Shown: piece after piece, positions 1 to 8,032 of the stretch
How the letters are laid out: the number at the start of each line of letters is the position of its first letter
Position numbering within the stretch: the first letter of the stretch is position 1
Assembly: GCF_002285795.1 (NCBI RefSeq)
Contig: NZ_CP022961.1
Location: 5,646,001-5,710,000, forward strand
DNA: 64,000 nt
From: Plantactinospora sp. KBS50
GTDB lineage: Bacteria; Actinomycetota; Actinomycetes; Mycobacteriales; Micromonosporaceae
Direction: 5' to 3'
The notes under the pieces: model-generated
Databases searched by the model: none
The model's input: the letters and a program-made list of their open reading frames with translations, nothing else
What the model was told of the DNA's origin: nothing
Program-made: the position numbers and the translations under genes

Positions 1-233
1 AGGTTGGCGCCCAGCACCAGCGCCGTCACCGCGCCGATCACGCCGAACAGCGCCAGCCGGGTCACCAGCACGTCGGTGAAGACCTGGGTGAAGTTGACCT
101 CGTCGAACCACAGCCAGTCGGTCCACGCGTTCACGCCCCAGCCCAGCAGCGTGAACAACAGAAACACTCCGACCAGCACCGCGACCGTGGCCCGGCCCCG
201 CCGGCTCATCCTCGGAAGGGGGCTGCTTCGCAT
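1..233 (-). CDS. UPF0182 family membrane protein, N-terminal part (cut by window edge)
   Basis: The gene starts at an ATG at 233 and runs leftward off the window, so only about the first 77 residues are present. They show a basic N-terminus, a hydrophobic segment at about residues 15-33 (VAVLVGVFLLFTLLGWGVN), the motif WTDWLWFDEVNFTQVF and the start of a second hydrophobic segment. This is the typical opening of UPF0182 proteins (M. tuberculosis Rv0064 and Rv3193c), large multi-spanning membrane proteins of unknown function. The next gene on the same strand is a PDZ/Lon protease, the same order as Rv3193c-Rv3194c. The family call rests on this short piece plus the gene order. Confidence 0.8.
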   Translation of the reverse strand, partial: MRSSPLPRMSRRGRATVAVLVGVFLLFTLLGWGVNAWTDWLWFDEVNFTQVFTDVLVTRLALFGVIGAVTALVLGAN

Positions 234-371
234 TACCACGTGTCGGCTCCACCCGCTCGGCTGGTGATCTGGCCACCTAGAGTACGGGGTGTTCCTGAGC
301 GTGACCTGCCCCGGCCGCACGCGTCGGTGCGAGCACCGGTCCCGCGCGTCGGTGCGAGCACCGGTTCCGGA

Positions 372-1388
372 TCAGCACCGCGGCGGCTGGCCGCCGTGCC
401 GGAGGGTGTCCAGGGCGGCCAGCGCGTCGTCCAGCGAGGTCACCCGCAGCAGCGGCAGGTTGGGCTGCGAATTGCGCACCGCCTCGGCGCAGTTGTCGGC
501 CGGCACCAGAAACTCGGTGGCCCCCGCCTGCTTGGCGCCGACCAGCTTCTGCGGGATGCCGCCGATCGGGCCGACGTTGCCGTCGTCGTCGATCGTCCCG
601 GTGCCCGCGATGATCCGGCCGCCGGTCAGGTCCTCCGGATCCAGCTTGTCGATGATGCCGAGGGTGAACATCAGCCCCGCGCTCGGCCCGCCGATGTCGT
701 TCAGGTCGATCTTGATCTCGAACGGGTGCGGCTGCTTCTGCTCGATCTCCACGCCGATCCGCGGCGGCTGACCGCTCTCGGCCCGGCTGGTCAGGCTGGC
801 GGTCGCCGGCGAGCCGTTCCGGCTGTAGCCGACCTGGAACGTCGTACCGGCCGGCTTGACCCGGATGATCTCGGTGAGTCTGGTCGCGGTCGGCACCTGC
901 TGGCCGTCCACGCTGGTGATCTGGTCGCCGACCTTCAGCACCCCGTCGGAGGGCCCGCCCGCGGTCACCGTCTTGACGACGATCTGGATCGGGTAGCCCA
1001 GCTTGCGCAGCGCGGCCGTCTCGGCGCTGGTCTGCGAGGCCGCGAAGTCCTCCTGGTTGCGCTGGTCCACCTCCTGCTGGGTCTGGCCCGGCGGGTAGAT
1101 GAGTTCCCGCGGCACCACTGCCTCGTCCGGGGAGAACCAGCCGGCGATGGCCGCCGGCAGGCCGACGTCCGGCTGCACGCCCACCGTGGTGAGCCGGAGC
1201 TGGCCGGTGGAGGTCGAGGTCGAGGTCCCGGAGATCTGGATGACCTGTTTGTCGTCCTTGGTGCCCAGCGTGTTGACGGTCGGGCCGGGGCCGAGCACGA
1301 CGTACGGGACCGGCACGCTCAGGACGCCGACCGCGAGCAGTGCGGTGATCACCGCGCCGAGGAGGACCGTGACACCGCGACGTCTCAT
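372..1388 (-). CDS. Membrane-anchored PDZ/Lon-type serine protease (YlbL/Rv3194c-like)
   Basis: 338 residues. An N-terminal hydrophobic segment (residues about 5-24, signal anchor) is followed by the family motif VLGPGPTVNTLG, a PDZ domain in the middle (GVLKVGDQITSVDGQ), and a C-terminal Lon-like S16 domain. The S16 domain has the nucleophile serine in DIGGPSAGLMFTLGI and a downstream lysine in IPQKLVGAKQAG, so the Ser-Lys dyad looks intact. The protein probably acts outside the membrane on secreted or membrane proteins; substrates are unknown. I chose the ATG at 1388 because upstream codons in this frame are antisense to the next gene. A TACGCT -10-like box ends seven bases before it, which suggests a leaderless transcript. 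It is divergent from the DUF2342 gene. Confidence 0.9.
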   Translation of the reverse strand: MRRRGVTVLLGAVITALLAVGVLSVPVPYVVLGPGPTVNTLGTKDDKQVIQISGTSTSTSTGQLRLTTVGVQPDVGLPAAIAGWFSPDEAVVPRELIYPPGQTQQEVDQRNQEDFAASQTSAETAALRKLGYPIQIVVKTVTAGGPSDGVLKVGDQITSVDGQQVPTATRLTEIIRVKPAGTTFQVGYSRNGSPATASLTSRAESGQPPRIGVEIEQKQPHPFEIKIDLNDIGGPSAGLMFTLGIIDKLDPEDLTGGRIIAGTGTIDDDGNVGPIGGIPQKLVGAKQAGATEFLVPADNCAEAVRNSQPNLPLLRVTSLDDALAALDTLRHGGQPPRC

Positions 1389-1524
1389 GGGGCAGAGCGT
1401 ACCGAGCGCCGCCGCCCCGATCGGACGGCCACGGCGGTTCGGTCCGAACCGGCGGCCAGCCGACTTCGCGCTGAGCGGAACGCGGGACGGGCCGTTGGCG
1501 GCGGGACCCGCGTACCGTGGTGTT

Positions 1525-2882
1525 GTGCCTGATATTCCGTTCGGCTTCGCGCTCCCGGGTGGGCAGCCGCCCGACCCCAACGATCCGCAGCAGATGCAGC
1601 AGTTCATGGCGCAGTTGCAGCAGCTGCTGGCCGCGCCGAGCGGGGGCGGCCCGGTCAACTGGGACCTGGCCCGGCAGGTGGCGGCCAGCCAGTTGACCTC
1701 CGCCGGGGATCCGGCGGTGAACCCGTACGAACGGAACGCGGTCGTCGAGGCGCTGCGCCTGGCCGATCTGTGGCTGGAGCCGGTCTCCGCGCTGCCGTCC
1801 GGCATCACGAACTCGGTCGCGTGGAACCGCAACGAGTGGATCTACAAGACCCTTGACGTGTGGCGCCGGCTCTGCGATCCGGTGGCGGCCCGGATGGTGG
1901 CCGCCATGGGCGACCTGGTCCCGCCGGAGGCACGCGCCCAGCTCGGCCCCATGCAGTCCATGATCAGCACGCTCGGCGGGGCGCTGTTCGGCGGCCAACT
2001 GGGCCAGGCGCTCGGCTCGCTCGCCGCCGAGGTGCTCTCGGCCGGCGACATCGGGCTGCCACTCGGCCCGGCCGGCACGGCCGCGCTCGTCCCGGCCAAC
2101 ATCCGCGAGTACGGCGCCGGGCTGGAGCTGCCGGAGGACGAGGTACGCCTCTACGTGGCCCTGCGTGAGGCCGCACACCAGCGGCTGTTCGGGCACGTGC
2201 CGTGGCTGCGCGGGCACGTGCTGACCGCCGTCGAGGCGTACGCCTCGGGCATCACGGTCAACCGGGAGGCCATCGAGGAGGCCATGGGTCGGATGGACCC
2301 GGGCAACCCGGAGTCGATGCAGGCCATCGCGCTGGAGGGGATCTTCACCCCGGACGACTCGCCGGCCCAGCGGGCCGCGCTGAGCCGGCTGGAGACGGCC
2401 CTCGCGCTCATCGAGGGCTGGGTCGGGCACGTGGTGGACAGCGCGGTCGGCGACCGGCTGCCCAACGGGGTACGGCTGGCCGAGGCGTTCCGGCGCCGGC
2501 GCGCCGCCGGTGGTCCGGCCGAGCAGACCTTCGCGGCCCTGGTCGGCCTCGAACTGCGGCCGCGGCGGCTGCGCGAGGCGGCGACCCTGTGGGCGGCGCT
2601 CACCGAGCACCGCGGCAGCGGCGGCCGGGACGCCCTGTGGGGCACCCGGACCTGCTGCCGACCGGTGACGATTTCGCCGATCCGCAGTCCTTCGCCCGGT
2701 CCCAGCTCGACCTGGGGGATCTGGGCGACTTCGACTTCGACTCGGCCGCCCCGCAGGAGGGCTCGGCGACCGAGCGGACCGAGCGCGGCGCGGACCGCAC
2801 CGACCGGACGGACGACGACGAGCCGGGGGACGGGCCGGGCCGCGGCGAGCGGCCGGGCGACGGCGGCGACGACGGCCGCTGA
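1525..2882 (+). CDS. DUF2342 zinc-dependent metalloprotease-like protein (frameshifted)
   Basis: About 452 residues once one base is restored. The N-terminus is Gln/Pro-rich (QQMQQFMAQLQQLL), followed by the conserved DUF2342 body with the putative metal site YVALREAAHQRLF, the region annotated as a zinc peptidase active site in this family (Rv3195-like). Substrate unknown. The frame breaks at about 2640: the first frame ends in DALWG, while the conserved continuation HPDLLPTGDDFADPQ lies in the +1-shifted frame and runs to the stop at 2880-2882. Adding one G to the GGGG run at 2639-2642 restores a single reading frame. The tail after about residue 410 is Asp/Glu/Arg/Thr low complexity. The GTG at 1525 is preceded by TACCGT with a six-base gap, so the mRNA may be leaderless. 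Confidence 0.85.
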
Positions 2883-2907
2883 GCGACCGACCGTACGGCC
2901 GATCGGC

Positions 2908-2957
2908 GTCAGCCCGCCGGTGGCCGGTTCGCAGTCAGCCCGCCGGTGGCCGGTTCG
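2908..2957 (+). repeat. Direct repeat, two copies of about 26 bp
   Basis: Two nearly identical adjacent copies of a unit beginning gtcagcccgccggtggccgg lie just after the DUF2342 stop. Further degenerate copies of the cggtggcc core continue to about 3040. It is non-coding and its function is unknown; slippage-generated minisatellites of this type recur in the window. Confidence 0.7.
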
Positions 2958-3026
2958 CGCGCCGTTGGCCGGCTGAACCGCCGGTCGCGCCTTGTCGGCC
3001 CGGTGGCCCTTCAGCCCGGTGGCCCG

Positions 3027-3638
3027 TCAGCCCGCCGGGTAACCGGACAGCAGGGCCCGGGTGTTGTCCCAGCCCTCCAGCGCCGGATCGAGGCCGGCCA
3101 GGTCGGCCGCCGCGCGGAGGCGGTGCCAGCCCGGCGTCACCACCACCTGACCCGGACTGGGCGCGGCGGCGCGCAGCCGCGCCGGGTCCGCGTCGTCGAG
3201 GTCGGTCTCGGGCAGCCAGTCGGGCAGGGGCAGCCGTACGGCGACGCCGAGCAGGCCGGGCCGGTCCGGACCGGCCGGCGCGACCGCGACCGGCCGGGTG
3301 GTGAGCGGACGCAGCAGCTTGGCCAGCACCAGCCCCGGCAGGTCCGGCGCGTCGGCCGGGATGATCGCGACCTGCTGGTAGCCGTCCCGCTCGGCCATCG
3401 CCGCCACCGCCCGCACCGATCGGTCCGGCACGACGTACACCGGCATGCCCGGCCAGCCGATCTCCGCGGCCAGCGGCCGGTCGGCCGGCAGTACGGCGAC
3501 GGCGGCATCCGCCTGCGCCACGGTGGCCAGCAGATCCACGGTGTCCTCTGCGAGCACCCGGCGCCAGCGCTCGGGGTCGGCACCCGGCGGCGACCAGTCG
3601 ACCGGTCCGAGCACGGCCACCACCAGTCTGCGCACCAT
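3027..3638 (-). CDS. Conserved hypothetical protein, nucleotidyltransferase-like (GT-A/DUF2064-like) fold
   Basis: 203 residues from the ATG at 3638 (VRRLVVAVLGPVDWSPP). The pattern is alpha/beta: short hydrophobic strands (RLVVAVLG, AAVAVLPAD, MPVYVVPD, QVAIIPADAPDLPG) separated by helices. The AIIPADAPDLPG segment resembles the metal/substrate loop of molybdopterin-guanine dinucleotide and DUF2064-type nucleotidyltransferases, where an Asp pair follows a hydrophobic strand. That is a weak similarity, so no reaction is claimed. The gene is followed on the same strand by nothing before the convergent DUF2342 gene, and lies downstream of the YgjP-like metallopeptidase on the minus strand with a 90-base gap. 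Confidence 0.6.
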   Translation of the reverse strand: MVRRLVVAVLGPVDWSPPGADPERWRRVLAEDTVDLLATVAQADAAVAVLPADRPLAAEIGWPGMPVYVVPDRSVRAVAAMAERDGYQQVAIIPADAPDLPGLVLAKLLRPLTTRPVAVAPAGPDRPGLLGVAVRLPLPDWLPETDLDDADPARLRAAAPSPGQVVVTPGWHRLRAAADLAGLDPALEGWDNTRALLSGYPAG

Positions 3639-3728
3639 GCCGCCGACCCTAGGGCTTGTCCGCCGGATCCACCAACGGGCCGCATCTGCCAACGGGCAGC
3701 GGCGGGACGGTCGCCGGTCGGCGCCGGG

Positions 3729-4319
3729 TCACTCCCCGAGCACGGCGCCGCTGGCCGCGGCGACCCCCTCCAGATAGCCTCGCGCCCGTTCCGCCTTCGG
3801 GTAACGGCTCACCAGCGACCAGAACCGGGCGTTGTGGCTGGGGACCAGCAGGTGTGTCAGCTCGTGCAGCAGCACGTAGTCGATAACCCAGTCGGGCATC
3901 TCCTGGATCCGGTGGGAGATCCGGATGGTGCGGTCGGCGGGCGTGCACGAGCCCCAACGGCCGTTCTGGTTCGTCACCCAGCGCACGCTGGTCGGCACCG
4001 CCGCCCGGCCGTGCTCGCTCAGGTAGCGGCCGATCAGCCGCTGCGCCCGGACCAGCAGCTCGTCATCGGACCGGCTCAGCCGCTCCTCCCGGGCGGCCAG
4101 CCTGGCCAGCATCCGGTCCACCCACTCCGACTCCTCGGCGCGGGAGAACTGATCGGGAATGAGCACCACGACCCGCTCGCCGTCCCGGTAGGCGGACACC
4201 GTCCGGCGGCGGCGCTGGCTGCGCCGCACCTCGACGACCGGCTTGCGGGCCGCGGCCATCAGCAGCCGGTAGGGCCCGGGAAATGCTTCACGAAGGAAAG
4301 CTAATGGGTAGTGGGTCAC
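3729..4319 (-). CDS. YgjP/DUF45-like zinc metallopeptidase
   Basis: 196 residues from a GTG at 4319, or 176 from an ATG at 4259. The second start matches the usual family N-terminus (VVEVRRSQRRRRTVSAYRDG) and is my preferred functional start; neither has a strong ribosome binding site. Family hallmarks are RWVTNQNGRWGSC (conserved WGSC region), the HExxH zinc site in VLLHELTHLL and the distal VPSHNARFWSLV histidine. These cytoplasmic peptidases are often annotated M48-like; their substrate is unknown. The gene is transcribed away from the AT-richer spacer at 4320-4780, which may hold its promoter (TTGACC at about 4334-4329). Confidence 0.87.
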   Translation of the reverse strand: MTHYPLAFLREAFPGPYRLLMAAARKPVVEVRRSQRRRRTVSAYRDGERVVVLIPDQFSRAEESEWVDRMLARLAAREERLSRSDDELLVRAQRLIGRYLSEHGRAAVPTSVRWVTNQNGRWGSCTPADRTIRISHRIQEMPDWVIDYVLLHELTHLLVPSHNARFWSLVSRYPKAERARGYLEGVAAASGAVLGE

Positions 4320-4780
4320 TCACCGCAAGGGTCAACCGGATGAGTGAAGCACGGAAAGTACCGGTTCGAGGCGACTTGTCCTGAAAAAATTTGGCGGCGT
4401 CGGTGAACTACGCGGGCGGCATTTCCGACCTCGCGTCCCTGATTCGCGTTCGGGCCGTCCACGGCTTCGTTAACCCCAACGGTAAGCGATCACGGTTCAC
4501 GCCACCACGACGGGGCCCACTCGGATGGGGTCTCTGCGACGCTTCATCCGGCGTGTCACTGCGAAACTGACTTATCCGACCTATTCCGGCATGCACACTC
4601 TGACCGTCAACTAATTCACAGTGTCCGCGAAATCTGACATGGATCCGCCCCGACCTGGGTAGGGTCCGCGAACCAGCGGCCATTGGCGTGGCCGCGGAGA
4701 TCTTCCGCGCGGCTCGGCCGCGGGCCACCACGCGGGAGCGCCGGACCCACTCCGGCGAACAAAGAACGAGGAGGAGCGCC
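4320..4780. other. Intergenic spacer with lower GC, no gene recognised
   Basis: About 460 bases between the divergent metallopeptidase and zinc ribbon genes. It is visibly richer in A/T than its surroundings (for example tgaaaaaatttggcg near 4383 and gtcaactaattcacag near 4605). The nonamer gtccgcgaa occurs twice (near 4623 and 4667). The second copy follows a TAGGGT box that could be the -10 of the downstream gene. I see no convincing open frame with actinobacterial codon bias; promoters or an unannotated small RNA are possible. Confidence 0.5.
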
Positions 4781-4948
4781 GTGGCCGACAAGGCCCAGAC
4801 CTACAACGGGTACTGCGTGAAGTGCAAGGAGAAGCGCGACTTCGAGGGCCACGTCGAGGTCTCGAAGACGGGCATGAACATGGCCAAGGGCAAGTGCCCG
4901 GTCTGCGGCACAACAGTGAACCGCATCCTGGGCAAGGCGAAGGTCTGA
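4781..4948 (+). CDS. Small DUF5679-like zinc ribbon protein
   Basis: 55 residues starting at GTG 4781 (VADKAQTYNGYCVKCKEKRD), preceded by an excellent ribosome binding site (acgaggaggagc). Two CxxC knuckles (YCVKCK and KCPVCG) about 35 residues apart make a compact zinc ribbon, with a basic C-terminus (RILGKAKV). This matches the actinobacterial DUF5679 family of tiny, highly conserved proteins. The function is unknown, with nucleic-acid or ribosome-associated roles suspected for the fold. The gene is monocistronic and followed 22 bases later by a perfect hairpin terminator, consistent with strong independent expression. A longer in-frame ATG at 4688 is rejected because it lacks family similarity. 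Confidence 0.88.
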   Translation: MADKAQTYNGYCVKCKEKRDFEGHVEVSKTGMNMAKGKCPVCGTTVNRILGKAKV

Positions 4949-4970
4949 TCCGCCCGGAACAGGACATCCA

Positions 4971-5000
4971 CGAGGGGCGGCCGGTTTCGGCCGCCCCTCG
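4971..5000 (+). terminator. Hairpin terminator of the zinc ribbon gene
   Basis: Perfect 13-bp stem (cgaggggcggccg paired with cggccgcccctcg) closed by the 4-base loop GTTT, 22 bases after the stop codon. There is no T tract, as is usual for high-GC actinobacterial terminators. Confidence 0.85.
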
Positions 5001-5020
5001 CGTGATGCCGGCCCTCGTCT

Positions 5021-5098
5021 GAGGCCGGCCTTCACCTGAAGCCGGCCCCCGCCCGAAGCCGGCCTTCGTCTGAAGCCGACCCCCGCCCGAAGCCGGCC
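5021..5098. repeat. Degenerate tandem repeat around gaagccggcc
   Basis: Four to five imperfect copies of a roughly 15-18 bp unit (gaagccggcc followed by ttcrtctgaa or cccgcccgaa) lie between the zinc ribbon terminator and the DnaA-box cluster. Non-coding. Similar units continue, more degenerate, to about 5135. Confidence 0.6.
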
Positions 5099-5175
5099 CG
5101 AGCATGATGCCCGCGCGCCTGATGCCGCCCGGCCACCGGTCGTCACCAGCCGCGACCGCCGCGCTACCCGCCGGT

Positions 5176-5237
5176 TGTGGATAACCTCGGAAAAGCTGTG
5201 GATAACCCTCGGTGTACGGGGGTCCGCCTGTGGACAA
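5176..5237 (+). promoter_or_regulatory. Cluster of three co-oriented DnaA boxes
   Basis: TGTGGATAA occurs at 5176-5184 and again at 5197-5205, and TGTGGACAA at 5229-5237. The reverse complements TTATCCACA and TTGTCCACA are the E. coli and actinobacterial DnaA-box consensus. All three point the same way, spaced 21 and 32 bp apart, close to two and three helical turns. They sit directly upstream of the ATG at 5279. There is no dnaA/dnaN context, so a regulatory or DnaA-titration site is more likely than an origin. Confidence 0.6.
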
Positions 5238-5278
5238 CGATCGGCGGAGGGTCCGGCAACGGTGACAGGCTGTCGGTC

Positions 5279-6427
5279 ATGGCGTCCGCTCCCCTGCTCC
5301 GCCCCACCCTGCTGCCCGGGCTGGCCCGACTCTGGCGGGACCGGCACACGCTGCAACTCGGCCTCCACCCCGACCGCGCGATCCTGCTGGAGGTGCCGAA
5401 CCCGCTGCTCGCCCGGCTGCTCGATCTGCTCGACGGCGCGCACAGCGAACGCGGGGTGCTGGACGCGGCCGTCCGGCTCGGCGTACCCAGGACCGACGCC
5501 CGCGCCCTGCTGGAGCACCTGCGCGCGGCCGGCCTGCTGCTCGGCGCGGCGGCCCTGTTGCCGACCAGCCTCGCCGACCAGGACCGCCGCCGGCTGCTCG
5601 CCGAGGCGGTGGCGATCGCGTTGACCGATGCCACCGGGGCGGCATCGCCCGCCCAGGTGCTCCGGCGGCGAAACGCCGCCCGGGTCGCGGTCACCGGGCG
5701 CGGTCGGCTCGCGGCGCCCATCGCCGTCGCGGTCGGGCAGTCCGGTGTGGGAAACATCACGGTCGATCTGCCCGGTCGGGTGGAGCCGGCCGACCTGGTC
5801 GGCGCCGGGCTGTCGGCCGGCGACATCGGGCGGGACCGCAGCGGTGCCGTGGCCGACGCCCTGACCAGGATCGTTCCGGCCGTTCGGGTGGGCCCGGACC
5901 GCCGGGACCGGGCCGACCTCGTGGTCCAGGTCGGCACCGACCGGCCCGCCGCGCTGGTCGCGGCCCGGTACGCGCAGCGCCGGCAGCCGCACCTGCTGGT
6001 GGACGTCCGCGAGGGCGTGGCCGTGATCGGACCGTTCGTCCCGGCCCTCGGCCGGCCGTGCCTGCACTGCCTCGACCTGCACCGCCAGGACCGTGACCCG
6101 GGCTGGCCCGTGCTGGCCGCCCAGCTCGCCGCGCGGCCGCCCTTGCAGGCCTGCACGACGCCGACGCTGCTGGCCGCGACCGGCTACGCCACCGCCGAGA
6201 TCCTCCGGCACCTGGACGGCGGCCTGCCCGAGACCACGGGCGGGGCCGCGGAGCTCGACGGGTCGGGCCGGATCCGGCATCGGGCCTGGCCGCCCCATCC
6301 GGGCTGCGCCTGCTCCCGGCGCGGCCGGTCGAGCGGGCGCCGCCGGCCCGACTCGACCGTTATGACCTCCTTGACCGGATCCGACCCACCCCTTCGACCG
6401 CCCGGCCAGGCGGTTCCGCGGAGTTGA
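5279..6427 (+). CDS. E1/ThiF-like protein (TOMM cyclodehydratase-like), Rv3196 position
   Basis: 382 residues from the ATG at 5279. The N-terminal about 130 residues look like a winged-helix/leader-peptide-binding domain. A degenerate E1-like Rossmann segment (VAVTGRGRLAAPIAVAVG) follows. Four cysteines (C261, C264 in CLHC and C343, C345 in CAC) form the structural zinc site of ThiF/MoeB-type enzymes. The glycine-rich ATP loop and the adenylation Arg/Asp residues are not clearly recognisable, so activity is doubtful. It may bind a partner rather than adenylate one. It is followed 60 bases later by the UbiB-like kinase, and this pair next to whiB7-uvrD2 is a conserved actinobacterial arrangement. 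Three DnaA boxes lie upstream. An in-frame GTG at 5177 inside the first DnaA box is a less likely start. Confidence 0.7.
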   Translation: MASAPLLRPTLLPGLARLWRDRHTLQLGLHPDRAILLEVPNPLLARLLDLLDGAHSERGVLDAAVRLGVPRTDARALLEHLRAAGLLLGAAALLPTSLADQDRRRLLAEAVAIALTDATGAASPAQVLRRRNAARVAVTGRGRLAAPIAVAVGQSGVGNITVDLPGRVEPADLVGAGLSAGDIGRDRSGAVADALTRIVPAVRVGPDRRDRADLVVQVGTDRPAALVAARYAQRRQPHLLVDVREGVAVIGPFVPALGRPCLHCLDLHRQDRDPGWPVLAAQLAARPPLQACTTPTLLAATGYATAEILRHLDGGLPETTGGAAELDGSGRIRHRAWPPHPGCACSRRGRSSGRRRPDSTVMTSLTGSDPPLRPPGQAVPRS

Positions 6428-6487
6428 CTGGGTACGAGGCCGGGCGCATCGCAGTCGCCAACGCGAAGCGTCGGTCACAATGATCTG

Positions 6488-7867
6488 GTGACCGACATCC
6501 CGCGCCGGGCCGTCTCCCGGACCGCCAAGCTCGCCGCGCTGCCGCTCGGCTTCGCCGGCCGCACCGTCCTGGGCATGGGCAAGCGGGTCACGGGTCTGGC
6601 CTCCGAGGTGATCTCCGCCGAGATCCAGCAGCGCACCGCCGAGCAGCTTTTCAGCGTGTTGGGCCAGCTCAAGGGCGGCGCCATGAAGTTCGGCCAGGCG
6701 CTGTCGGTCTTCGAGGCCGCCCTGCCCGAGGAGATGGCGGCGCCCTACCGCCAGGCGCTCACCAAGCTCCAGGAGGCCGCTCCGCCGTTGCCCGTGGCGA
6801 GCGTGCACAAGGTCCTCGCGGAACAGCTCGGCCCCGACTGGCGCTCCCACTTCGTGGAATTCGACGACGCTCCGGCGGCGGCGGCGAGCATCGGCCAGGT
6901 GCACCGGGCGATCTGGCAGGGCCCGCCGCCGACCGGTCGCGGCACCCGACGACGCGGTCGGTCCGCCGGGACGGTGGCCACGGCCCCGCGACCGGTCGCG
7001 GTCAAGGTGCAGTACCCGGGGGCCGGCGACGCCCTGCTCGCCGATCTCCGCCAGCTCTCCCGGCTGGGCGCGATGTTCCGGGCCCTCCAGCCCGGGTTGG
7101 ACATCAAGCCGCTCCTGGCCGAGCTGCGCGACCGGATCGCCGAGGAGCTGGACTACGGGCTGGAGGCGGAGTCGCAGCGCGCCTTCGCCGCCGCGTACGC
7201 CGGCGACCCGGACATCTTCGTGCCGGAGGTGCTGGCCGCGGCGCCGCGGGTGCTGGTCACCGAGTGGGTCGAAGGCACCCCGATGTCCGAAATCATCTTC
7301 AACGGCACGCAGGAGCAACGCGACCGGGCCGGCACGGTGCTGGCGACGCTGCACCTGTCCGCACCGATGCGCGCCCACCTGCTGCACGCCGACCCGCACC
7401 CGGGCAACTTCCGGCTGCTGCCCGACGGCCGGCTCGGCGTGATCGACTTCGGCGCCGTGGCCCGGCTGCCGGAGGGCACGCCGGAACCCATCGGCCGGCT
7501 GGTCCGGTTGGCGCTTTCCGGCGACGCGGACGGGGTGGTCGACGGGCTGCGGGCCGAGGGCTTCATCAGGACGGCCGACCCGATCGACGCCCCGGCGATC
7601 CTTGACTACCTGCTGCCCATGCTCGAACCGCTCACCGTGCCGGAATTCCGGTTCTCCCGGGCGTGGCTGCGCGGCGAGGCCGCCCGGTTGGCCAACCCCC
7701 GGTCGCCGGCCTACCAGTTGGGCCGGCAGCTCAACCTGCCGCCGTCGTACCTGCTGATCCACCGGGTCACGCTGGGATCCATCGGGGTGCTCTGCCAACT
7801 GGAGGCGAAGGCGCCGTACCGGGCCATCCTCGAACGGTGGCTGCCCGGCTTCGCTCCGGTCGGCTGA
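6488..7867 (+). CDS. UbiB/AarF/ABC1-family atypical kinase
   Basis: 459 residues. The KxGQ motif of the family is present as MKFGQALSVFE near residue 60. It is followed by the Ala-rich nucleotide loop AAAASIGQVHRA, the invariant lysine in VAVKVQYPG, the catalytic loop LHADPHPGNF and the metal-binding DFG in VIDFGAVARL. All kinase-like residues are therefore intact. Family members have ATPase activity and support lipid/quinone homeostasis; in mycobacteria the equivalent position is Rv3197. A basic Ser/Arg/Thr linker (about residues 145-170, GTRRRGRSAGT) splits the N-lobe. The GTG start is preceded by CACAAT with a six-base gap, suggesting a leaderless promoter separate from the upstream E1-like gene. 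Confidence 0.88.
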   Translation: MTDIPRRAVSRTAKLAALPLGFAGRTVLGMGKRVTGLASEVISAEIQQRTAEQLFSVLGQLKGGAMKFGQALSVFEAALPEEMAAPYRQALTKLQEAAPPLPVASVHKVLAEQLGPDWRSHFVEFDDAPAAAASIGQVHRAIWQGPPPTGRGTRRRGRSAGTVATAPRPVAVKVQYPGAGDALLADLRQLSRLGAMFRALQPGLDIKPLLAELRDRIAEELDYGLEAESQRAFAAAYAGDPDIFVPEVLAAAPRVLVTEWVEGTPMSEIIFNGTQEQRDRAGTVLATLHLSAPMRAHLLHADPHPGNFRLLPDGRLGVIDFGAVARLPEGTPEPIGRLVRLALSGDADGVVDGLRAEGFIRTADPIDAPAILDYLLPMLEPLTVPEFRFSRAWLRGEAARLANPRSPAYQLGRQLNLPPSYLLIHRVTLGSIGVLCQLEAKAPYRAILERWLPGFAPVG

Positions 7868-7880
7868 CCGGCCACCCGCC

Positions 7881-7940
7881 GCGGAGCACGGGCCGCGGCG
7901 CGGAGCACGGGCCGCGGCGCGGAGCACGGGCGGCGGCGCG
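7881..7940. repeat. 19-bp tandem repeat, three copies
   Basis: Three units of gcggagcacgggccgcggc at 7881-7899, 7900-7918 and 7919-7937 (the last with one change), followed by a partial copy. Lies between the kinase stop and the terminators. Confidence 0.85.
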
Positions 7941-7952
7941 GACGGAAACGGT

Positions 7953-7985
7953 ACGGGGGCACGCCCGTGCCGGACGTGCCCCCGT
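7953..7985. terminator. Bidirectional hairpin terminator
   Basis: 11-bp perfect stem (ACGGGGGCACG with CGTGCCCCCGT) and 11-base loop. It lies between the convergent kinase and whiB7 transcription units and could serve both. Confidence 0.75.
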
Positions 7986-7993
7986 GGTTTCGG

Positions 7994-8025
7994 GTGGGCG
8001 TGGTCGCCGGAACGGCCACGCCCAC
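7994..8025. terminator. Second hairpin in the convergent spacer
   Basis: 10-bp stem (GTGGGCGTGG with CCACGCCCAC) nine bases after the first hairpin and eight bases from the end of the minus-strand small gene. Probably the terminator of the whiB7 unit. Confidence 0.7.
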
Positions 8026-8032
8026 GTACGGA

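Noticed and set aside
5176-5237. Replication origin
   Set aside because: Only three DnaA boxes, no AT-rich unwinding element and no dnaA, dnaN or recF nearby; actinobacterial oriC has many more boxes.
4616-7927. Very long minus-strand open frame across the E1-like and kinase genes
   Set aside because: It is antisense to two well-supported genes, has biased composition (Gln/Arg/Gly) and no domain. High-GC DNA gives long shadow frames.
7881-7940. CRISPR-like repeat array
   Set aside because: Units are 19 bp, directly adjacent without spacers; no cas genes. It is a minisatellite.
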